Made by a program: the position numbers and the translations under genes. A model generated the notes under the pieces. That model was not told where the DNA came from and did not search any database. It saw only the letters and a program-made list of their open reading frames with translations. This document shows, in pieces, positions 35,201-47,095 of a DNA stretch of 64,000 nt. The stretch lies in the NCBI RefSeq assembly GCF_037975245.1, contig NC_092568.1:37231001-37295000 (forward strand). Reading direction: 5' to 3'. The DNA comes from Apostichopus japonicus (lineage: Eukaryota > Echinodermata > Holothuroidea > Aspidochirotida > Stichopodidae). How positions within the stretch are numbered: position 1 is the stretch's first letter; every line of letters starts with the position of its first letter.

Positions 35201-35754
35201 GTGAAGTTCAGTTATTGCGGGATTCCGGGGCTTTTAAAGATAACTTTGAGAATAATAATTCCAGATGATATTTACAAAGTTATTGACATTAAAATGTCCT
35301 TTCAAATGTCTTCAAGTGGTATTGGGTGCCAGAAAACAATCTTATTTAAATATTCTTTATATAATTTTCACAACATACATCATCACTTTTTAGGGATATT
35401 TTCCTTGGAGCAAATGTCATCACTGTAAGCAACTTGTAGGGCTGCCTCCGCCCCATATAGTAAATTAAAGAAAATGCCCTGGAACTTCCAGTTAAAGTAG
35501 GATTTGTGCTTCGGCTTCGAATTCAGGCATTGAAAGCTATTACCGACGAATGCTCATGGTCTGACTCGAGGTGCCGGTGCATTGGGGTGCGGAGGGGGGG
35601 GGGGGGGGGTGGGGGGGGGGTAAAGGGCTTTATCAGTGACTACAACAATACCTTTGAATATCACTTCATTGACAATCTATTAAATCCTCTGGTTAAATGA
35701 TGCTTTACTACACAGTTATTATAAGTAATCCTAGGAGTTATCTTGCATACATTT
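35201..35754. other. Non-coding stretch with a long poly-G run
   Basis: Nothing recognised apart from the G tract at 35593-35620, interrupted by one T. It makes a 64-codon open frame across it meaningless. Confidence 0.45.
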
Positions 35755-36211
35755 TAGGGATGCACCGGATATCCGGTCCGGCCGGACTATCCGGCCGGAT
35801 AGTGATCAATTATCCGGTTCCGGCCCGCTATTTTCAAAATCCGGCCGGATCTTTTTCAAAATCTGGCCGGATCTTTTTCAAAATCTGGCCTAAATTATTC
35901 CTTAAAAAGGTGTTGGTATTAACTTAAATCAATGTAAACTATTTCCAAAATTAATAAAAATAAAAAATATTCAAAGTAAGGAAAAATTAGGTTTAACATG
36001 TTTAATTTAATTTTCTCAATGGTCTGATGGTTTGCGTATACCTTACCTAAGATTTGCTCCTTGTTTCATACTCGTACTTCTTATTAATGATTTTCTTTTG
36101 TGTAATGAAAAAATCCGGTTCCGGCCGGATTTTATCCGGCCGAATTTCATGCACTATCCGGCAAAATCCGGTTCCGGCCGGATCCAAAAATTTGGATCCG
36201 GTGCATCCCTA
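35755..36211. mobile_element. hAT-type MITE, TAGGGATGCACCGGAT ends
   Basis: The left end TAGGGATGCACCGGAT and right end ATCCGGTGCATCCCTA are exact inverted repeats of 16 bp. Inside, TCCGGCCGGAT words occur many times in both orientations, which gives a strongly self-pairing element. The TAGGGATGCACCG terminus is a known type among animal hAT elements. I could not see a clean 8-bp target duplication (flanks ATACATTT and ATTTAACA), so the insertion site has decayed or the ends are misplaced by a few bases. Confidence 0.85.
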
Positions 36212-36682
36212 ATTTAACAATTCATGAACCAAAACATTGTCACATGATTAAAAAGAACCATACATGAATAAGCATTGGGATGGGGGGGGGGTATGCCAAT
36301 TTTCGAACTCGAGGTGGCTGCATTTGCCCTTTAAAGTTAGATAGACACTCTATCTTTCACGAGAGCCGCGAGTGGTAGCGCACAGCACTCTGGTTATCAT
36401 GTATACTTTTCGACCCACCCCTGCAAAAGTAGGTCTTCGGCATTAAGACTAGACGTTGATAGAAGTTTTCGGCAAAGCGGGTCTTCCAACAAGTCCTTTC
36501 GGCGTCAATGGGCGGAGACTCAACAGCTAGCAGTTGCAATGTAGTGTCCCAAATTTCGTATATCCCCTCAGAACTTCCGTGGACATTTATCAGGGATATG
36601 TCCATGAATCCTACCAGGGGCCCTATAATTTTGATGGATATATACCAGAATGCCAAGCCGTCGCTGGGTACTATAAGTGCTG
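36212..36682. other. Non-coding stretch
   Basis: No exon recognised. The 99-codon frame at 36357-36656 (minus) and the frame at 36508-36768 overlap one another and lack motifs. Confidence 0.4.
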
Positions 36683-36690
36683 ACGTCTCC

Positions 36691-37510
36691 CAGGGCCGTC
36701 TTAACGCATGGGCCCACTGGGCCCTGGCCCAGGGCCCCGCGATATCAGGGGCCCCGCAATCGTATTAAGCCCATGTCTTAATCTGGGAGGAAAACTTATT
36801 GAATAGGCCATTATGCCGGATTGAATTCGATACTTGACAACTTGTGACGAGAGTTGGTGAAACACTTGAGAGTTTGACATTAAATATTCGAATCTGAGTT
36901 GGCAACCCTGGAATATACAATGCCCCGAAGGCTTACAACACCAGACAACTCGGGTCCGCGGTCCGAGCACCAGTCATTTTTTCAGTGCAATTCTCACCCA
37001 GGAGAATATATCCGGTAAGTTGATATTCATTTTCCATCACTTAACATCGATTACCGTCATACTGTATATGGTCATAAATAAATGAGCCTTTCGGTACATC
37101 AATGATCAGGTGGAATTGATCCTAAATCTTATCTACTGTAATTACTTTGTGAGCTCTTTATAGGCATGTCCATGATGTCCTAGTAGTAGAAGTGAACTGC
37201 TCCTATGCTATGCGCGATGTCTAGACAACCCTTTACGTCCCAATATATGAGTGTGACATACATTGGAGAAAAAAAAAAATCATTTTTTTTTTAATTCCAT
37301 AACCCAACCCTGAAGGGAAACATGGCTTATTTGAAAGAGAACAGTCATGGCTTTCAATTTAAAATAGTTTTTAGGGGGGGGGGGGGGAGAAATTGTTAAT
37401 TATTTTTCTCGAAACTTTGTTTACATTTTATTTGACCCCGAACTCATTTGATTGAGGGGCCCCGCTCCATTGCCGGGCCCAGGGCCTGGTGATCTCTTAA
37501 GACGGCCCTG
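36691..37510. mobile_element. hAT-type element, 820 bp, exact 8-bp target duplication
   Basis: The inverted ends are CAGGGCCGTCTTAA and TTAAGACGGCCCTG. The exact direct repeat ACGTCTCC flanks it (36683-36690 and 37511-37518). Subterminal regions are rich in GGGCCC/CAGGGCC words in both halves. No transposase frame remains, so it is a deletion derivative or MITE that depended on an enzyme encoded elsewhere. Confidence 0.95.
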
Positions 37511-37712
37511 ACGTCTCCTCCCCATGAATCTCTCCAAGCGATCGCTCCACCATCGATGAAATGCGTATCATTTCACTCTTGAGACCGATAAGCCCTCAGC
37601 CAATAAAACCTTCCGGCGACAAATGCGTAAGATAGGTCTTTACATATATAATGCATACAGACATGCCTTGTACAGCAGGCCAAACAGTAGCCCTATGTAC
37701 AGCACATACCCT

Positions 37713-38005
37713 CGGCGTGTTGTTATAGTGGCGCTCGTCTTTATTAGTAACAAGAAACGTTTGGTCGTTACGCTTGAATGATTGGTATCAACATATGAAT
37801 TGTTGATATCAGCAATTCCAACATGTCGCTAATTCAATTGTTGATATCATCAACCTAATTGCTGATATTATCAAAATCATTTGCTGATATCAACAATTCG
37901 GTACCCCATATCACCAATTAATTAGTGATTTGTTGTAATTGTTGATATTAGCAATTCATTTGCTGATATCAATAATTAATTGTTGATATCATCAAATATC
38001 GAATT
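37713..38005 (-). repeat. TGATATCA-array repeat, copy 2 (inverted relative to copy 1)
   Basis: Reading on the minus strand it starts GATATTTGATGATATCAACA, continues with TGATATCA units, and ends with the module TAACGACCAAACGTTTCTTG...AACAACACGCCG at 37775-37713. The same terminal module and same order occur at 32025-32998. Uninterrupted here, the element is about 290 bp. Confidence 0.8.
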
Positions 38006-38448
38006 AAATCTGCTAACACATCCAATATAACGCTATATCTGTTATGCCCTTCAGACCCACCGTGTTATATACTGATGACCCAATCGTCAGTGTCAAATGT
38101 TTGGATTAGCTGTTTTTCTTTTTTTATTTCAAATAACACATTCACGATGCTGTGTATGACTATTAAATCAGCTATTATTACCATTGTATTCTTCTCTTTT
38201 GACCTTTTGTATATTTACTATTATAACATTTTCCTAGAATTGTTATAAAAAAAGAGTTATTAAGATGAAATTATTAAACATTCACTATGCCGACGTCATC
38301 ATCAACTTACGTCACTAGCAGCTTCCTATTCCACTTCAAATATCAGCTATACGAGTGTAGGCCTAATGTTCCATTTACGCATTCCTTACGGCTATGACAT
38401 GTCACCAAGGCCAATATACACTGCATATATGAGAAGGGGAGGGGAGGT

Positions 38449-38489
38449 GAGGGGTGGGGTGGGGTGGGGTGGGGTGGGGTGGGGTGGGG
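38449..38489. repeat. (GGGGT)n microsatellite
   Basis: About seven perfect GGGGT units; the G-rich strand is telomere-like and could form quadruplexes. Confidence 0.95.
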
Positions 38490-38723
38490 CGTTCATAAGA
38501 CACGGTATTTCAGTTCTGATTTCCATTCCACAATTTTCTATGGAATGAATGTATAAATGTTCTTACTGAGGCTATATAAATAATTAATTAGAACTAGGTC
38601 CTTATATGTGCAAGGTGGGGACTTGTGTATGTACATTGCAAAGCAACCGCAAGACGGTGTACGATAATAAGGAAACTCATTAGGCCTTTATCTGTAGGTT
38701 GAACACCTATAGGTAAAAATTGT

Positions 38724-39045
38724 CAGGCGCGTGGCCAGGAATTTGACAAGGGAGGGGCGAAAATGTAGGAAAACTATCAGAGCCGTAAATACGGCATTGC
38801 AAACTATCTAAGCGTAGCGCCACCATATTTCGGCGCGAAGCGTACAAGAAAATTTTGGCCGAAAATGCCTCCCAGATCGCTGGAAATGGCACTTCCCAGG
38901 CCTTGTAAGTTGCATCTTAGCATTTTCTCTTTTGAAATTACTAGCGATATCATAAAAACATTAAAAAAATAAAATTAAAAAAAATGCTCAAGGGGGGGGG
39001 GGGGCGGCTGCCCCCTTCGCCCCCCCCCCCTTGGCTACGCGTCTG
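38724..39045. mobile_element. hAT-like MITE, 322 bp, exact 8-bp target duplication
   Basis: The ends are CAGGCGCGTGGCCAGG and, reversed from the right, CAGACGCGTAGCCAAGG. The direct repeat AAAATTGT flanks it exactly (38716-38723 and 39046-39053). At 38762-38905 it carries, in reverse orientation, the module also present in 30580-31226 and 31227-31790. The right subterminal part is a G run, GGCTG, and a C run (38991-39030). Confidence 0.93.
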
Positions 39046-39053
39046 AAAATTGT

Positions 39054-40150
39054 GAAATATTTCAAAAGATCGGATGAGTTAATGCCAAAAAAAAAAAAAC
39101 AGAAAGAAAGAAAGAAAGGAAGAAAAGAAAAGTGGAACATGTTAATTAGTATTAAGACATTCTACCAGTCCAAGAAAGGTGACGTTTAATATCGACAGAA
39201 ACTAGCCATTCAGCATCACTGAGATATCTCATGTAAACATGATGAAACCACTTGTCAACACAGCAAGTCAGCTCATGCAAGGCGCTATAAACCGACTGGC
39301 GACTTTGTCTTCCTCTAAGCACGAAGACAAACAGGCGCAGGGAGGGGAGTTAATCAGAACTTGTTTTAACAATTCAAAAGTAGGAGAGGTGGGTGGAAAG
39401 TCCACACAGGACATCGACCGGAGTGAAAATTTATCCTGATAGGTTTATGAGATGGGGAACACTTTTATTGGCTAGGTTTGCACTGAGTACAAGGGAAAGT
39501 GATGTGGAGTCTGGACGGTAAAGAAATGAAAAACTGAGAAAAGTTTACCGCATTCTTTAAGTGGATGGGAATCATTTGTGAAAAATAATCACTGTACATT
39601 TCGGGAGACCACAGAAGATGGGGATTGCGTCACTAGGAGACACATAGTTGCCTGGTGGGAGATAAGAAGAAGAGGGAAGCATTGCAGTTTGTACATTAAA
39701 ATGCCCTGCTGATGCACTAACGCATTTTCGTCTTGTTCACGTTCCAGGTAGAAGAGACACTGCTTCTTCTGACTCGCAACTACAAATCTATTTCATGTTA
39801 TATTGTCCACACTTCAGCCCGATCCACGACTTCGTCACCTTACCAAGGACCCGTTACTCAGTAAATAACAGCGTCAACTTATATGAGGGCAGCAGGATAT
39901 GTTGACCTCACAGAAATTAATACAAAATGTATTAATTTCTATGGTTGACCTTTGTAAAGTCAGCAAGACCACATGTATGACGTCACATCTGGAAATCAAC
40001 AAGGGAAGGCGGAAGCCAAGTATTGTGCTTATAAGCGAAATTTTGCGTTGTAACCCCACGAGTTTTGAAAGCTATTTGGACAATAAAACCCTAGTGACTG
40101 GTGATATCCACGGTAACTCATGTTGAATATCAGATCCATTTGTGGTAAGT
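39054..40150. other. Non-coding or unrecognised; candidate upstream exon region
   Basis: It begins with an A run and a (GAAA)n tract (39088-39130). A 66-codon frame at 39239-39439 (MMKPLVNTASQLMQGAINRL...) and a 75-codon frame at 39899-40126 are not recognised. A consensus donor GTG|GTAAGT at 40144-40149 closes the region. Beyond it the sequence becomes poor in transposons, so this could be a 5'-UTR exon zone of the plus-strand AKT gene; that is speculation. Confidence 0.25.
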
Positions 40151-41182
40151 AATGTTGCGCGATGATGTTTTCTATGTAACAATATCTGAGACGCAAATCC
40201 CATTCACATTGTGCATACGTTTAACGTTAGGCCAAGTGTAATAATGTATGAATACATAACACTATTAGGCTAACTACTAGTAGCCTACTCACAGTACTCA
40301 ATATCATACGCAGTACGGGCTTTATGTACAACGTTAGTGTTACGTACATGTAATTTGATTCGAATAAAACAGAAATCAAATATAGCTCATACTTTGGAAT
40401 TTGCTAATAGTAGCTATATTTTTTTCTATAAGTTGCATTATATTACAGACTTAATGCAGAAAGCTAATACAACTGTGTGTAAATTCAAACCAAGAAATTT
40501 CACCCAGGCTTAACTTAGGCCAAAATCTTTAGTTACTTGTGTTACTGTTACTAGTGTAAGGCCTAGTATAAGTTGGGCCTAGGTATTGAGTGAGCTGATG
40601 TCAAGGACAAAACCGAGGTGTATCAAATGATCACTTGTTGTGGAACAGTCAGGTTTCGACTCTTGTGAAAGAGACTTATGTGAAACACAAAATTAAACAA
40701 CTATTTTCCAATGTTGAGAAAGAATTAGGGTCCTTGTTACTAAACTAGTACTGGTGACGGATCTACATCGATGACACTACAATTAACATTTCTTATCAGT
40801 TTCCCAATGCTTAGCTGGCTTCCCATAATAGTACAAAGAAATGAATAAAACATGCAGCATATGTGTATGAAATTGTCCTGACCAGTGGTGGAACACTTTC
40901 ATTGTTCATTAAAAATTTAAATATAATGAGATGCACCTAATACGACGTAGGCCTAGTCTTTGAAGTTTAATTTCTTGAATCTTCACATACGAATTGTTGG
41001 CGGTGATCAGTATGAAGTTAGTCCCATAAAGTTAATTCATCTTTTTCCTAAAACTGTAACATTTTTTAGTAGTGGGAATGTCATCTGTGCTGATAGTAAA
41101 CAGTAAATAACTGTATTATTCCCCATTTCCTGATCTTATGTACAATTAATTTTGTGGCTTTTTAATATGGAAGATGAAAATT

Positions 41183-41298
41183 TAAATCACTCTTGTTATT
41201 TACTGTAGTTTCTAAAGCACTCATATCATTTAGTGTAGTTTCTAAATCACTCATATTATCTACTGTAGCTTCTAAATCAATTGTATTATTTACTGTAC
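41183..41298. repeat. 30-bp minisatellite, ~4 diverged copies
   Basis: The unit is TAAATCACTCATATTATTTA followed by CTGTAGTTTC; copies differ by one to four bases each. Confidence 0.85.
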
Positions 41299-42660
41299 TT
41301 AAGTTTCTTTCATCAATTGCTTTTACCTAACTAGCATGTCTTACTTTACCAGTCTATACCATGTTAATACATAGGCCTACTGTCCACTTATTATTTAGCT
41401 TGTAAGCAACATTGATAAACAGTATTTCTGAAAGGCTTCTTCTTTTCTTGACTTTACAATTTCATATTTCCCTTTCATAACTTTTAGTTAATTTTGTGCT
41501 ATATAGAAGTATAGCTTTGTGAGTGTACTATAATTAGTTCTGCTGATTGATTAATTGGAGCCTGTTAATTCATCAGTTATATGCAGAGATACTGTAAAGT
41601 GTAATTGCTAAACTGCCAGATTAAATATCTCATAGGTAGCATGCAGCAATGGTCGCAATTTAATTGAAAACTACCAAGTACATTGATATAATTCAACTGG
41701 AGAATATCATTTTCGTTCATGGTACTCATAACATTTTTATGTTCACACTGGTGAACCGCAGACTGAATTCTTCTTAGAATTTTAATACTGTCAAGATATT
41801 TTATGCTTCATTTTGCTTTGAACACTATGTATTCCCTATGAAGCTCAGTAAGTCGTGTTTCTAATATGAATCGTTGGACTTGAAAATAAAGGAGAACCAA
41901 TGTACAGTGTTTATAGTTCACTGCATTGGTTTGTGGTGATAGTGCAAATGGTATGACATTGTGAAGTTCATTATTGTTGTTAAAACTAAGTCAAATCTGA
42001 ACCTAGCCTTATGACAGGCAACATTTCCATACATGTATTCATGTATTTGTACCAAAGGTGTAGCTAAATGCAAATAAAACTTTAGTTTTTGTGCTGCAAG
42101 TAATTTGGGTCACGAAATGATTAGTCAAATTTAGGAGGGATCTTCTACCTTGATGAAAAAGCAAAGTACCCTAATTACTGTACAATTAGAACCTTATTTT
42201 GGTGGTACAGAAGAAACAACCCTTAGAATGTTACTGAATAGGTGAATGAAATTTATAGTTGTATCTAGTGGGAAGCAAGGCTTGTGTGATGTCCAACTGA
42301 TGGCCCTAACCATCCAAAATCCCCCTTCCCTACCCCTCCCACCTCCCCAAAAGATAAAAAATACATAAAATAAAACAGAATGGCTACCAGCCAAATGAGA
42401 AAATGAGAAAGAACCAATAAACTACAGACTTCATTAAAAAAAAAAGGATATTGATGGGAAATGGAGCCGATTCAACCCTTTGAAAGAACATTTTGTAGAA
42501 GGTAAGGAAACCCTCCTATCCAAGGTTGGCCTTAAGACTCCCTACTTATTCTTTCTGGCTGCATCCCTGAAAGCCAACAAATTCTACACAAGAAAGTTCT
42601 TGCAACTGGCTGATTGTCATTCTTGTTGCAATATATATATATATATATATATCAGCACAA

Positions 42661-42962
42661 GTTGTCTACTCCCTACCTCCCCCACTATGTACCCCCTCCC
42701 TGTCTGCTGAAGATAATACATGTCTCCATCTCTCCCTATGTCCCCTACTTTGCATCCAACTCCGTCCTCTGAAGGTTATACACATGTCTACATCCCTCCC
42801 TACAGTACCTCCCCCACTATGTACCCCCCTCCCTGTCCCCTGAAGATAATACATGTCTACATCCCTCCCTATGTCCCCCACTTTGCATCCCACTCCGTCC
42901 TCTGAAGGTTATACATGTCTACATCCCTCCCTACCTTTCCCACTTTGTATCCCACTGCCTGT
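42661..42962. repeat. Pyrimidine-rich minisatellite, ~60-bp units in a ~124-bp higher order
   Basis: Alternating subunits of TCCCCCACTATGTACCCC...CCTGAAGATAATACATGTCT and CCCACTTTGCATCCCACTCC...CTCTGAAGGTTATACATGTC, each followed by (T)ACATCCCTCCCTA. There are about five subunits. The strand asymmetry (almost no G) is strong. Confidence 0.9.
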
Positions 42963-45900
42963 CCTCTGAATGTCTACAAGCTGCAAGACTCTGCAATGTC
43001 ACTAAACTGTCTCTTCCAGGATATTGCATACATCCACTGTCCTGTGTTACAAGTATCGATGTAAATTATGTAATGTTTAGATTTGAAAGGTATTATTGAA
43101 AAGTCATATGTATATCAGTGCACACCCTGTCACAGAATTGATAAAGTGAAACAAAAATAAAAATATTAAAATTGTTAGATCGTGGGAAAAGTCCTGAAGA
43201 GTTCCTGAACCAAGTGGAAATTTTTGATTGAATTATTACTGATCAAGTCTCTATATGATTGACTAGGGATATTTTATCTATATATATATATATAACATAC
43301 ATCATTGTCAGTGATGACTTGATATGCTATGGTTGGACCATGGAGTCAGTCTAGTACTTCCATGATTGGATATTCTTAATTTCCTGTGGCCATTTATAGA
43401 TCATCAACGTCGCAGCTCATACGTTCTCAGTCACTGTGACTGTATTTATTGTGTAACCTCAGTGAGTCAGTCAATCCTTGTACTTCTCATATCCAGTGTA
43501 ATATACTCTGTGCATCCACATCAGCCAGCATGGTTTGATAATGTGTTGTATGTATGTATACATGAATGTGAATGAAAAGATTGAAAATTAAAAACAGAAA
43601 AGCCATTGGTAGTACTGTTTATGGAATATTCTGACAGCTGCCTGGTCACAGAGCATCGGCATTGATAGATGGGAGAAATTAATCAATTCCTTGGCTATCA
43701 GGTCTTAGAAGACAGTAAAATAAACTTCAGATACTGTGTTATAAGCCTGCATAATTATGAATACATAATCATATGATGGACCATAACCCCTCTATGAGGT
43801 AAATGGGATATTTAAATTAGTATTCAGCCATTTCCATGAACATTGTTATTGCACTGTGAAATATGATTGTGTCTGTAGGTTGCCATCTTTAACGTTGCAC
43901 AGTACCTTATATTCACTTTTATATTCATGTATTGACGAGAGAGTACACTGTAGGTAACTTGCTCTAGATAATTACTATGTTGTATTGAATAACAGGTAAA
44001 CCAGAGATCTAAAAGGCAGAAGGCAGTTCCATGGTAATTAGTGGTTCAAGTAAGTTATCGTGCATCAAAATAAAGATTGAACATGTAATAATGTAACTGT
44101 TTCAAAGTTAGAAGTGTTTACAATAAATATTCTGTGATTCAAGTAAACAGTGAGTACAAATGGAACTAGATACTCTACTCGTATAATAATGTGATAGTAA
44201 AAAATTTAAAATGAAGAGACTCCAAGTATAGTGTGATAATACACGTACAAAACTGTATATCTGAAGAAAAAAAAAGGAACTGAGATGGACTGCGTACAAA
44301 GCTTACAAATTATGTATTGAATATTCACCCCTGCCGGGAGTCCTGTTCAGTAAATGGTTAAATTATATTTGAGGCTCAACGGACAATGCTAGATACACGT
44401 TTAGTTATTTATTTATCTAACATGGAGGGATGTGTCATAAGCATACATATATACGACAGCAATCACCCTGATCATTCTGTTCGGGGATTCTCCTGGGGAA
44501 TCCTGGATTTATATTTCATAAAAATTTGATACTATGGTTCTGCATACTGTACATTCAGAAAGGTGGAAATGTCAAAAAGTACATAAACTCAGTGTTTAAT
44601 TCCAGATGCAGCAAGAATTTTATTCCGGGAGCTACAAATAACTAAAGAAACTACTAAAGATTAATAAAAAAAAAATAAAAAAATTAAACAACCAGATAAT
44701 TCAGTATGTAAATGCACTATGAGAAGGTAGTTATAAGTTAAGTTTTGAAGAATTCAGTTGTGAGAGGAAGTGGGCAGTGATCTGGATATTTGCCGTACAG
44801 TAGGTATGCAGCGGTAAATTTTTACGAATTCAATTTTTGCCTGCTAGGTAGATGGGAGAATAAATATTTTTGACTGGAGACAGGTAAGATGTAAATATAT
44901 TCAAAGTAAACCTAGCAACCCTTTAGGGTGCTAAGTTTTTTTAAATAATTTATTCTGGCTATTAGTGAAATAGAACATGTCTTTTGCATTCTGTTGTATC
45001 ATTCATTACCCTTTACTCGACCACTACCAGTCGAACACATTAATTGGTAATGTTGATCACAATGTGCTTGTAAAACGTGAAAACATGGTTGGAAGAAAAG
45101 CAAAACAATGTAATCTGAATTGCCCAGGGCTTTGCTGGTAACATTCAGTACAGTACTTTAGCTAATTAAGTTAACACGTACTATTAATGAAAAAGCTTTG
45201 GATCAAGTGTTTAAAATACAAAATGGGTAACTGAAAGTAGTGCTGCAAGTACTGCACCTGTACATTGAATGAAGTTACAGTACAGTAGTAAATACAGTGT
45301 ATACACCGTACAGTAGATACCGTGCTATGTACCGGGAGTAATATGCGGGGTCAGATATCAGAGCAGATTATTTCTGCGTGGTTCAAGAACACATGCAAAT
45401 GTCCTGATTTGCATAAGGACAGTCGCTATGTTGGACCTGCAATGTACTTACAGGTCAGTAGCATTTCCTACACTGCACCAACTACTTGTACATTATAATA
45501 ACCGTAACATCACACTCTAGACACTATCTATAATAGTCATTGAATGAAATTCAAAAATGTTTTATTTGGGTCTGTTCTTTCGTGGCCTAAACCACTGTTA
45601 ATGGGATGGTTTATAAAGTGGAAGCTTTTCTGACATGATTCTGCAAGTGGGTTTATTCACTTGATTGTGTTTCACTTATTGACTCCAAGGGGGTAAAATC
45701 ACTGACAAACTCTTGAGTATGGATATCTCTACATCAGTTGGTAAACAAAACTATGATACATCATAATTGAACTGTGGGAGGGATTATATTTTTGGAAAAC
45801 ATCCCCCTATTTACTGATTCGGCCTCTGCTACATGATCCATCCCCCGAAAGCAGAAATAAAACACATGAAAACACATTTTTATCTGTCCATTGGTTGACT

Positions 45901-46593
45901 ACAACATGACACAATAATCTTCTATGCTGTTAGTATCCCTTGTGGGCCCCCTGCCAGGGTTCAACTCACATTTGTTTTTGGTTGATGCCAAAATATCTTA
46001 AGAATGTTATAATTATTGCTGTGAATAGGAAGGTGATTTTTAGTTTCTCCAAAAACTTACCTTAAATTTTTTTTTTTGGAAAGCAATCCAGCAAAAGTGA
46101 AAGTGCAGATCGTCCTTTAGCGGTGAAGGTCACAAGGGTGTCAAGAGGGGGCGCTTGAAGAGGATTTGTCTTTCTTTCAGTCATTGCATAATGACACTGA
46201 ATCATGCTTGAATGGAAGACTCACAAAATGGGCCAAGTTATTTCTGAAGGTTGCAGCCTTGTAACTCATTCTGTAAAATTAGAAAGTATGTGTAGTTTTA
46301 AGGTCACCATTAAATTCACAGTTTGAAGTTCAAATTCCTTGAAAGTCTCTGACCCCGAAAGTGAAAGCAAGAGGTGCAGTAGAAACTGTGGTAGATGTTG
46401 ATGGTTTAGGTTAATACTGGGCTACAGGTATGTACTACATCAACTGCATAAACGATGCATACATGTGTTACTTTCATGAACATATACATTTATGTACACA
46501 TTTTGTAGAAACATAAAAGGCTCAAGCTGAGCTCCTCCATATAAAAACCCAGAAACTGGACTAGCTATTCTTTTTCTTTAAATGGTGCTTTAA

Positions 46594-46690
46594 TAATAAT
46601 AATAATAACAATAATATGCAACTTATATAGCGCAATATGCAAAGGCTTCAAAGCGCTTTACAAAACATACTACATAAAAACAAAGTCGTA
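46594..46690 (-). mobile_element. L2/CR1-like LINE 3'-tail fragment
   Basis: On the minus strand, GTAAAGCGCTTTGAAGCC...GCGCTATATAAGTTGCAT ends in (TTA)n at 46618-46594. It is like the tail of the LINE at 6870-7753 (GTAAAGCGCT...GCGCTCTATC then ATAATAAT). Only about 100 bp survive, so it could also be a SINE that shares this tail. Confidence 0.65.
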
Positions 46691-46799
46691 AAACACTTGA
46701 GATCTAATGTTATTTCCGGTATGATAAGATTCAATGAATAGTTATTATACAGTCTGTCTGGTTACTGGTAACCACTGTGCGTATAGTGAATTAGACTTA

Positions 46800-47095
46800 G
46801 CAGGATGAAGGGAAATTTTTGGTTCCAGGATAAGCCAGGTACTGTGTGGGATTACACCCAGGTAGTTAGATAAGCTAGGTATTTGCATAATCCAAGCCCA
46901 TTGTAAGCAGTAGGGGATAATCCTGGAACAACCTGGGTTACTTAGATACCAGGATAAATAGGTACTGTACTTTAGTATTGTGCCCTAGACAGTAGCATAA
47001 CCTAGTTACTTGCATAATCCCAGTGGTAGCTTAGGCAATAGGATAACCCAGGAAACAGGGTTACCTAGATACCAGGAAGAAAGGTTACAGGGCTC
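46800..47095. repeat. Diverged tandem repeat, unit ~125 bp
   Basis: About 2.4 copies share TTGCATAATCC(A/C)A/CG, GGATAA(C/T)CC(A/T)GGAA and CCTAGATACCAGGA blocks in the same order (for example TATTTGCATAATCC at 46879 and TACTTGCATAATCC at 47005). Confidence 0.6.

Larger units (their letters stand above)
40151..46593. other. Long AT-rich non-coding stretch, few mobile elements
   Basis: No exon recognised on either strand. It holds two minisatellites listed separately, an (AT)n at 42632-42651 and another at 43280-43294. Its texture is intron-like. Since AKT genes usually have a 5'-UTR exon well upstream of the first coding exon, it may lie within the AKT transcription unit. Confidence 0.4.

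Noticed and set aside
38449-38489. Interstitial telomere
   Set aside because: The unit is GGGGT, not the TTAGGG expected for echinoderms and most animals. It is a simple microsatellite.
42666-42893. Glycine/arginine-rich minus-strand protein
   Set aside because: Produced entirely by the pyrimidine-rich minisatellite at 42661-42962.
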